A DNA stretch of 48,522 nt from Paenibacillus ehimensis NBRC 15659 (GTDB lineage: Bacteria; Bacillota; Bacilli; Paenibacillales; NBRC-103111). Position 1 is the stretch's first letter. Every line of letters starts with the position of its first letter. The stretch spans positions 1 to 48,522 of the forward strand of contig NZ_BILX01000047.1 in NCBI RefSeq assembly GCF_004000785.1, read 5' to 3'. A program made the position numbers and the translations under genes. Under the pieces are notes generated by a model. That model was not told where the DNA came from. It saw only the letters and a list, made by a program, of their open reading frames with translations, and ran no database searches. Shown piece after piece: positions 42,994 through 48,522 of this stretch.

Positions 42994-44553
42994 GTGATTC
43001 GTATTCGAAAACAGGCGACTGGCATCATCGCAGCCGCCGCTATGCTTTTCGGCATGCTGGCCGTTAGTGTGGAACCGCCTCAGGCGCAAGCCAATCCCGT
43101 GACGTACTACGTGTCAACGACCGGCAGCGACAGCAATCCCGGAACGAGCAGCAGCGCTCCGTGGAAGACGCTCCAATATGCAGCCGATCATGCCGTGCCG
43201 GGCAGCACCGTCTATGTGCTGGGCGGCGTGTACAATCAGAAGCTGAAAATTACAAGATCCGGATCGGCCGCTGCCGGCCCGATCACCTTCGAGAGCTCTC
43301 CGGCCCAAGCGGCGATTATTGACGGAACGGGGCTCTCCGTGTCGGGCAGCGAGGGACTCGTTGACATTGCCGATGCCAGCTACGTTACGCTGAAAGGCTT
43401 CGAGATCCGCAACTACGCGACATCGGCTAAAGGCAAAATGCCGGTCGGCATTTTCGTCCGCGGTACGGGCAGCCATATCGAGCTTCGCAACAACAACGTT
43501 CATCATATTAAAAACACGGCGACGCTCGGCTCGGATTTGGCCGGCCGGGATGCGCACGGCATCGCGGTGTACGGCACGAAGGCGCCGGTGGCGCTGGAGC
43601 ATATCGTCATCGACGGCAACACGCTGAGCAATCTGGTGCTCGGTTCGAGCGAATCCCTGGTGGTGAACGGCAATGTCGATAAGTTCGAAATTACAAATAA
43701 TCTCATTCACGATAACGACAATATCGGGATCGACGTCATCGGCTTCGAAGGAAAAGCGCCCGATCCGGCCTACGATCAAGCCCGGAACGGTCTGATTCGC
43801 GGCAATACCGTCTACAACATCACCTCCAACAATAACCCTTCCTACGGCAAGTCGATTCCGAACGATTCGAATGCGGCGGGCGGCATTTATGTGGACGGCG
43901 GAAAAGACACCGTGATCGAGCAAAACTCCAGCTACAACAACGACATCGGCATCGAAATCGCCAGCGAGCATAAGGGAAAAGCGACCAGCGGCGTCACGAT
44001 CCGCAACAACCTGGTGTACGGCAACCGGTACACGGGCATTGCTATGGGCGGATACGACAAGGAGCGGGGATCGACGGTCAACTGCGTAATCGTCAACAAT
44101 ACGCTGTACAAAAACGATACGAAGGACCTCGGCGGCGGCCAATTGCTGCTTCAATACGACACGCAGAATAACATCGTTAAAAACAATATTATGGTGGCCG
44201 GCTCATCCAATATTTTGATATATAACGAATATGCGAAAAACAGCGGCAATGTCGTCGACTACAACTTGTACTATGCGCCCGGAGGCGCTTCGAATGCGAC
44301 GTGGACGTGGAAAAACAACGAGTATACCGGCTTTGCCGCCTATAAGTCGGGGACGGGGAACGATGCGCACTCGCTGTTTGCCGATCCCCAATTCGTGAAT
44401 GCATCGGCAAACAATTTTCATTTGAAAGCGACCTCGCCCGCGATCAACGCCGGTTCGACGGAGCCGGCCATCATCGGTGCGGCCGATATCGACGGGCAGC
44501 CAAGAGTGCAGGGGAGCGGCGTCGATATCGGTGCGGACGAAGCCACGCCTTAA
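42994..44553 (+). CDS. Secreted right-handed parallel beta-helix protein
   Basis: A 519-residue exported protein. The signal peptide ends near AQA-NP (residues 33-34). The body is DUF1565-like at the start (YYVSTTGSDSNPGTSSSAPWKTLQYAAD), then a ladder of repeats (IVIDGNTLSNL, FEITNNLIHDN, GVTIRNNLVYGN, CVIVNNTLYKN) that form PbH1 coils of a parallel beta-helix. The end, PAINAGSTEP to QGSGVDIGADE, is the common closing segment of such proteins. Relatives are polysaccharide lyases (PL9-like) or hydrolases; I cannot name the substrate or confirm catalytic residues. The GTG start follows AAAGGAGATG. It stands alone between the sugar operon and the sigma-54 locus. Confidence 0.8.
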   Translation: MIRIRKQATGIIAAAAMLFGMLAVSVEPPQAQANPVTYYVSTTGSDSNPGTSSSAPWKTLQYAADHAVPGSTVYVLGGVYNQKLKITRSGSAAAGPITFESSPAQAAIIDGTGLSVSGSEGLVDIADASYVTLKGFEIRNYATSAKGKMPVGIFVRGTGSHIELRNNNVHHIKNTATLGSDLAGRDAHGIAVYGTKAPVALEHIVIDGNTLSNLVLGSSESLVVNGNVDKFEITNNLIHDNDNIGIDVIGFEGKAPDPAYDQARNGLIRGNTVYNITSNNNPSYGKSIPNDSNAAGGIYVDGGKDTVIEQNSSYNNDIGIEIASEHKGKATSGVTIRNNLVYGNRYTGIAMGGYDKERGSTVNCVIVNNTLYKNDTKDLGGGQLLLQYDTQNNIVKNNIMVAGSSNILIYNEYAKNSGNVVDYNLYYAPGGASNATWTWKNNEYTGFAAYKSGTGNDAHSLFADPQFVNASANNFHLKATSPAINAGSTEPAIIGAADIDGQPRVQGSGVDIGADEATP

Positions 44554-44667
44554 CTTGAAAAGCGTTCGAGCGTACCGTTGAATTGGTGATGAAGCCGAAA
44601 AAGGAATGTGGATTCGGGCAGAAGAGACGATGCGAGGTTCCAGCGGCTTGGTAACCGAATAAGTCCC

Positions 44668-44707
44668 GGGAGAGCAACCGTATAAATGCGGGAGCTCTCC
44701 CTTTTTT
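44668..44707 (+). terminator. Terminator of the beta-helix gene
   Basis: GGGAGAGC (44668-44675) pairs with GCTCTCCC (44694-44701), then TTTTTT (44702-44707). There is no T-run on the opposite side, so it is plus-strand only. Confidence 0.8.
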
Positions 44708-44720
44708 ATGTTTCAGGCGG

Positions 44721-46487
44721 TTATGGCTCAATGCCGTACTGCTCGATCTTCCGGTACAGCGTCGTCCGGCCGATGTCAAGCAGGGCGGCGGATTTGCTCA
44801 GGTTCCAGCCGGTGGATTGCAGCGCCCGCTGGATCGCCCCGATCTCCGCATCCCGTAATGTCGGCACGGATGAGCTGCTGTCATTCCGGCATTCGATGGC
44901 GTCCGTTGGGTCGAGCTCGTCAAAGTGCAAATGCTCCGGACGGATCGGGCCTTCTCCCGCAAGAAACGAAGCTTGCGTCAGCACGCCGTGCAGCTCGCGG
45001 ATATTGCCGGGCCAGCCGTAGCGCAGCAGCTTGCGCTTCGTTTCTTCCGGCAGCTGGCGGTGCGGGCAGCCGTTCTTATGAAGCCAATGCTCGACGAGCG
45101 TCAGCAGATCGGTCCGCTCCCGCAAGGAAGGCAGCGTGATCTGGATGCCCTTCAGCCGGTAATACAAGTCCGCGCGGAAGCGCCCTTCCTTGATTTCAAG
45201 GGGCAGATGCTTATGCGTGGCCGCGACGATCCGCACATCGATGCGTTTCGCTTTGGTGCTGCCGACAGGCGTGACGGTGCGCTCCTGCAGCACGCGCAGC
45301 AGCGCCGCCTGTGCGCGCAGCGACATATCCCCGATCTCGTCCAAAAAAATCGTCCCCGTATGCGCCGCCTCGAATTTTCCCGTACTGCCCTCCCGGTTCG
45401 CGCCGGTGAACGCTCCGCGCTCGTAGCCGAACCATTCGCTTTCCACCAGACTGTCGGGAATGGCGCCGCAGTTTACGGCAATGAAAGGGCGGTCCGCCCG
45501 CAGGCTTGCCGAGTGGATCGATTGGGCGAACAGCTCTTTGCCCGTTCCGCTTTCCCCGAGCAGAAGGACAGGAATATCGGTGAGCGCCGCTTTGGAGGCG
45601 AGCTCCTTCTTTTCCACAAAATTCGGGCATGTTCCGGCGATATCGGAGAAGCTGTAGAGGCCGTTCCGGCTTTCCTGCGGCTTGCGGACGGCTACGGAGC
45701 GCCAGACGGTACGGCTGCTGTCTTGAATGGTTTTGACGGAAAAGCCCTCGAGGCCGGCGAAAGGTTTGCCGATCGCATCTTTGCCAACGGCCCGCAGCGC
45801 CGCCTGGTTCGCCCGAATGATCCGGTTATCCCTGTCGAGCGACAGCAGGGGAAGCGGGTTATGGTTTGCGGTAAATTCAAGCTCTTGAAGCGTAACGAGA
45901 TGATCCTGCTTCGCTTCCTCCAGCAGCAGCCGGTTTTGCAGCGATTCCGCAACCATGACGGCGAGCGTCAGGCTGTAGTGGTGGTAGCTCTCCCGCTTGC
46001 CGCTGAAATTGATAACGCCGATCAACTCGCCTGTCGGACCGAAGATCGGAGAAGATGCGCAGGTGAGAAAAGCGTTGGCCCGGCAGAAGTGCTCAGCCGC
46101 ATGGACGCGGACGGGGATTTTTTCGGTGATGGCGACGCCGATCGCATTGGTTCCTTTGCGCTTCTCGTCCCATACGGCCCCGACCTGAAGCTGAACGGCT
46201 TCCGCCCGCTTCGAGAAGCCGGGGTCCCCGGCAGCGTGCAGAATGCAGCCTTGGGCATCGATGAGCAAGGCCGTTTGGCCGGACTGCTGAATAAAAGGTT
46301 TGATGGTGTCGAAAATTTGCGAGGCATGGCGAACGAGCGTTTCATTTTCTTTCAATCGCTCCTGAAAGAGTTTTCCGGTCAGTAGACGGTCATCAAAAGG
46401 GTCGGTCGGCTTCAGTCCGTACCGCTGGCAGCGCTTCCATGAGCTGGCTACAACCTCCGAATAAGTCTGAATGTCCAAGGATGACAA
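44721..46487 (-). CDS. Sigma-54-dependent enhancer-binding activator, AcoR-like
   Basis: A 588-residue activator. An N-terminal GAF-type sensor (about 50-190) and a PAS-like segment (about 205-290) precede the AAA+ domain. Walker A is GESGTGKE (311-318), the sigma-54 contact loop GAFTGA is intact (358-363) and Walker B is FLDE (381-384). The C terminus carries a Fis-type helix-turn-helix (LSKSAALLDIGRTTLYRKIEQYG). The TTG at 46487 follows GGAGGTG by 6 bases; a longer in-frame ATG at 46508 overlaps that site. It is divergent from adh, which has a textbook sigma-54 promoter, so it almost certainly controls it. The absent receiver domain suggests direct sensing of a small molecule. Confidence 0.9.
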   Translation of the reverse strand: MSSLDIQTYSEVVASSWKRCQRYGLKPTDPFDDRLLTGKLFQERLKENETLVRHASQIFDTIKPFIQQSGQTALLIDAQGCILHAAGDPGFSKRAEAVQLQVGAVWDEKRKGTNAIGVAITEKIPVRVHAAEHFCRANAFLTCASSPIFGPTGELIGVINFSGKRESYHHYSLTLAVMVAESLQNRLLLEEAKQDHLVTLQELEFTANHNPLPLLSLDRDNRIIRANQAALRAVGKDAIGKPFAGLEGFSVKTIQDSSRTVWRSVAVRKPQESRNGLYSFSDIAGTCPNFVEKKELASKAALTDIPVLLLGESGTGKELFAQSIHSASLRADRPFIAVNCGAIPDSLVESEWFGYERGAFTGANREGSTGKFEAAHTGTIFLDEIGDMSLRAQAALLRVLQERTVTPVGSTKAKRIDVRIVAATHKHLPLEIKEGRFRADLYYRLKGIQITLPSLRERTDLLTLVEHWLHKNGCPHRQLPEETKRKLLRYGWPGNIRELHGVLTQASFLAGEGPIRPEHLHFDELDPTDAIECRNDSSSSVPTLRDAEIGAIQRALQSTGWNLSKSAALLDIGRTTLYRKIEQYGIEP

Positions 46488-46530
46488 GAAAGACACCTCC
46501 GGAAACATCGATATATGTATAGAATATCAC

Positions 46531-46580
46531 AACCTGCAAAGGTTCACCATTTGTTCACAGCAATTGTTCTGTTTTGAACC
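46531..46580. promoter_or_regulatory. Candidate enhancer sites for the activator
   Basis: Several short repeats lie here: AACCT (46531-46535) and AGGTT (46540-46544); GGTTCA (46541-46546) inverted to TGAACC (46575-46580); and TTGTTC at 46551 and 46564. They lie about 90-160 bases upstream of the sigma-54 promoter, a usual place for enhancer-binding protein sites. Confidence 0.4.
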
Positions 46581-46667
46581 AGAAAGAACGGAGGGAGTGT
46601 TCCGGAATGAAACAACTTTCGATAAAACGCTTACAAAACTTCCTTGTGCGACGCGCCTCTCACGTAT

Positions 46668-46683
46668 TGGCACGCTTTTTGCT
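46668..46683 (+). promoter_or_regulatory. Sigma-54 promoter of adh
   Basis: TGGCACG (46668-46674), four bases, then TTGCT (46679-46683) fits the -24/-12 consensus TGGCACGN4TTGCW exactly. The start would be near 46694. The intergenic position and the neighbouring sigma-54 activator support it. Confidence 0.88.
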
Positions 46684-46732
46684 TTATTTATGGCGAAGTC
46701 AAAAATAAATAACTCAGGGAGGAATTCGTCAG

Positions 46733-47746
46733 ATGAAAGCGGCCGTAGTGAATGAGTTTCACCAACAATTGGAAATTAAAGACGTCCCCGTGCCGGAGAT
46801 CGGGCACGGCGAAGTGCTCGTTAAGATTAAAGCGTGCGGGGTTTGTCATACCGATCTGCATGCCGCTCACGGAGACTGGCCGGTCAAGCCGAAGCTGCCG
46901 CTTATTCCCGGGCATGAAGGCGTCGGCGAAATCGTGGCGCTGGGCGAAGGTGTCACCTCGCTTAAGCTCGGCGACCGCGTCGGGATTCCTTGGCTCTATT
47001 CCGCGTGCGGCGAATGCGATTACTGCTTGACGGGATGGGAGACGCTCTGCAAAAACCAGCTCAACGCAGGCTATTCGGTGGACGGCGGATATGCGGAATA
47101 CTGCAAAGCGCCGGCCGCTTATGTGGCGAAAATTCCGGATAGCTTAAGCTACGTCGACGCGGCCCCGATCTTCTGCGCAGGCGTGACGACCTATAAAGCG
47201 CTCAAAGTGACGGGGGCGAAGCCCGGCGAGTGGGTTGCCATTTACGGCATCGGCGGGCTCGGCCATGTCGCCCTCCAATATGCCAAGGCGATGGGCTACC
47301 ATGTGGCCGCCGTCGATATTCATGACGATAAGCTGGAGCTTGCCATGGCCTTGGGAGCCGATTTGACCGTCAACGGGATGAAGGAAGACCCTGCCGAAGC
47401 GATCGAGCGGGAGATCGGGGGAGCGCACGCCGCCATCAGCGTCGCCGTGACGCCGAAGGCGTTCGAGCAGGCTTACCGTTCGGTTCGCCGCGGCGGCACG
47501 CTGGTCGTCGTCGGACTGCCGAATGCGGATTTGCCGATCCCGATTTTCGACACGGTATTGAACGGCGTAACGGTCAAGGGCTCGATTGTCGGCTCGCGGA
47601 AAGACTTGCAGGAAGCGCTGGATTTTGCCGCCCGGGGCAAGGTGAAGACGAATATCGAGACGCAGTCGCTGGACCGGATCAATGAAGTGTTCGACCGGCT
47701 GCAAAAAGGTCAGGTCAACGGACGTGTCGTCCTGACGCTCGATTAA
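46733..47746 (+). CDS. Zinc-dependent alcohol dehydrogenase, AdhT/AdhP-like
   Basis: A 337-residue medium-chain dehydrogenase that interconverts primary alcohols and aldehydes with NAD. Catalytic zinc ligands Cys38 (GVCHTDLH), His61 (GHEGVGE) and Cys148 are present, as is the structural zinc set Cys92, Cys95, Cys98 and Cys106. The nucleotide loop is GIGGLGH (172-178). Length and many segments agree with G. stearothermophilus AdhT. GGGAGGA lies about 10 bases before ATG 46733. With the aldehyde dehydrogenase 95 bases downstream and the sigma-54 promoter, it most likely oxidises an alcohol such as ethanol. Confidence 0.92.
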   Translation: MKAAVVNEFHQQLEIKDVPVPEIGHGEVLVKIKACGVCHTDLHAAHGDWPVKPKLPLIPGHEGVGEIVALGEGVTSLKLGDRVGIPWLYSACGECDYCLTGWETLCKNQLNAGYSVDGGYAEYCKAPAAYVAKIPDSLSYVDAAPIFCAGVTTYKALKVTGAKPGEWVAIYGIGGLGHVALQYAKAMGYHVAAVDIHDDKLELAMALGADLTVNGMKEDPAEAIEREIGGAHAAISVAVTPKAFEQAYRSVRRGGTLVVVGLPNADLPIPIFDTVLNGVTVKGSIVGSRKDLQEALDFAARGKVKTNIETQSLDRINEVFDRLQKGQVNGRVVLTLD

Positions 47747-47779
47747 CGGTACAAGGCATACATTCGAATCCGCAGCATA

Positions 47780-47797
47780 CATCTGTATCAACAGATG
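47780..47797. repeat. Small hairpin between adh and the aldehyde dehydrogenase gene
   Basis: CATCTGT (47780-47786) and ACAGATG (47791-47797) are exact complements around a 4-base loop. No T-run follows, so it is more likely an intercistronic processing or stability element than a terminator. Confidence 0.5.
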
Positions 47798-47841
47798 CCA
47801 ATGTCATAATCTATCTAATCCAACCGTGGGAGGACGAAACG

Positions 47842-48522
47842 ATGATCTATGCACAACCAGGACAAACCGGAGCCAAGGTGACGTTCAAGAAGCGCTACGA
47901 AAACTTTATCGGGGGGCAATGGGTCGCGCCGGTGAAAGGGCAGTATTTTGAAAATATTACGCCTGTGACGGGTCAAGCCTTCTGCGAGGTTCCCCGCTCT
48001 ACGGCGGAAGACATCGAGCTGGCCCTGGACGCAGCCCATGCCGCCAAGGACGCCTGGGGCCGCACGTCGGTGGCTGCCCGCGCGCAAATTCTGAACAAAA
48101 TCGCGGACCGCATGGAAGCGAATTTGGAGCTGCTCGCCGTTGCGGAGACGTGGGACAACGGCAAGCCGGTCCGGGAGACGCTCGCGGCCGACCTGCCGCT
48201 GGCCATCGACCATTTCCGGTATTTCGCAGGGTGCATCCGCGCGCAGGAGGGCACGCTCGGGGAAGTGGACAATGATACGGTTGCTTATCATTTCCACGAG
48301 CCGCTTGGCGTCGTCGGGCAGATCATTCCGTGGAACTTCCCGCTGCTGATGGCGACGTGGAAAATCGCGCCCGCGCTGGCGGCCGGCAACTGCGTCGTGC
48401 TTAAGCCCGCAGAGCAGACGCCCGCGTCGATCCTCGTGCTCGCGGAGCTGATTGCCGACCTGCTGCCGCCCGGCGTGCTGAATATCGTGAACGGCTTCGG
48501 TTTGGAAGCCGGCAAGCCGCTC
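47842..48522 (+). CDS. Aldehyde dehydrogenase, N-terminal part (cut by window end)
   Basis: The first 227 codons of an NAD-dependent aldehyde dehydrogenase; no stop before the end of the window. Characteristic segments are [69 protein letters not shown] and [14 protein letters not shown] and KPAEQTP are family hallmarks. The catalytic Glu and Cys lie beyond the window. GGGAGGACG is 8 bases before ATG 47842. Order and the shared promoter suggest it oxidises the aldehyde made by adh to acid; AcoD/ExaC-like acetaldehyde use is inferred. Confidence 0.9.
   Translation, partial: MIYAQPGQTGAKVTFKKRYENFIGGQWVAPVKGQYFENITPVTGQAFCEVPRSTAEDIELALDAAHAAKDAWGRTSVAARAQILNKIADRMEANLELLAVAETWDNGKPVRETLAADLPLAIDHFRYFAGCIRAQEGTLGEVDNDTVAYHFHEPLGVVGQIIPWNFPLLMATWKIAPALAAGNCVVLKPAEQTPASILVLAELIADLLPPGVLNIVNGFGLEAGKPL

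Noticed and set aside
44925..46385. Open frame of 486 codons on the plus strand opposite the sigma-54 activator
   Set aside because: The activator on the minus strand has all its motifs; this frame is its shadow, with no domain and no ribosome binding site of note.

Overview
The window reads as chromosomal DNA of a low-to-moderate-GC Gram-positive bacterium of the Bacillales. A Paenibacillus or close relative is the best guess. The pointers are strong AGGAGG-type ribosome binding sites, TTG and GTG starts, the parE-parC pair, a glgB-C-D-A operon, an intracellular subtilisin, and an oxalate decarboxylase. Two exported proteins with copper-amine-oxidase-like 'stalk' domains and a holin-like type I toxin point the same way. 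The genus is inferred; there is no rRNA in the window. No tRNA, rRNA, insertion sequence, prophage or CRISPR array was seen.

Layout. 1-4.0 kb: a heterodimeric ABC exporter behind a structured leader. 4.1-9.6 kb: a sugar-phosphate isomerase-like enzyme, a LysM/G5/M23 cell-wall endopeptidase, an SGNH lipase and an ABC-2 transporter pair. 9.6-14.1 kb: topoisomerase IV (parE, parC). 14.1-17.1 kb: a small unknown gene, a MarR regulator, a type I toxin with a likely antisense RNA, oxalate decarboxylase and a VOC protein whose promoter carries two dyads. 17.2-21.4 kb: a secreted protein with six tandem 16-residue repeats, an RluA-type pseudouridine synthase, an RlmI-like methyltransferase and a stalk-parvulin protein. 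21.7-27.5 kb: the glycogen synthesis operon, without glgP. 27.5-36.0 kb: mostly single genes (unknown small protein, mntH, MOSC protein, nitroreductase, cardiolipin synthase, intracellular protease, methyltransferase, nagA). 36.1-42.8 kb: a LacI regulator divergent from a sugar locus (binding protein, two permeases, GH4 glycosidase, PfkB kinase). 43.0-44.6 kb: a secreted beta-helix protein. 44.7-48.5 kb: a sigma-54 activator divergent from an alcohol dehydrogenase and an aldehyde dehydrogenase that runs off the window.

How the genes work together. The sugar locus forms a closed circuit: the LacI protein has a dyad inside its own promoter and another at the start site of the transport operon, which imports a glycoside, hydrolyses it with an NAD-dependent GH4 enzyme and probably phosphorylates a product. 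The sigma-54 locus pairs an enhancer-binding protein with a textbook -24/-12 promoter for alcohol-to-acid oxidation. In the glycogen operon GlgC has the catalytic GDH motif while GlgD has lost it, which suggests a catalytic/regulatory pair. The least ordinary elements are the toxin/antisense RNA module, the repeat protein, the nested dyads between glgD and glgA, and the palindromes at the VOC promoter.
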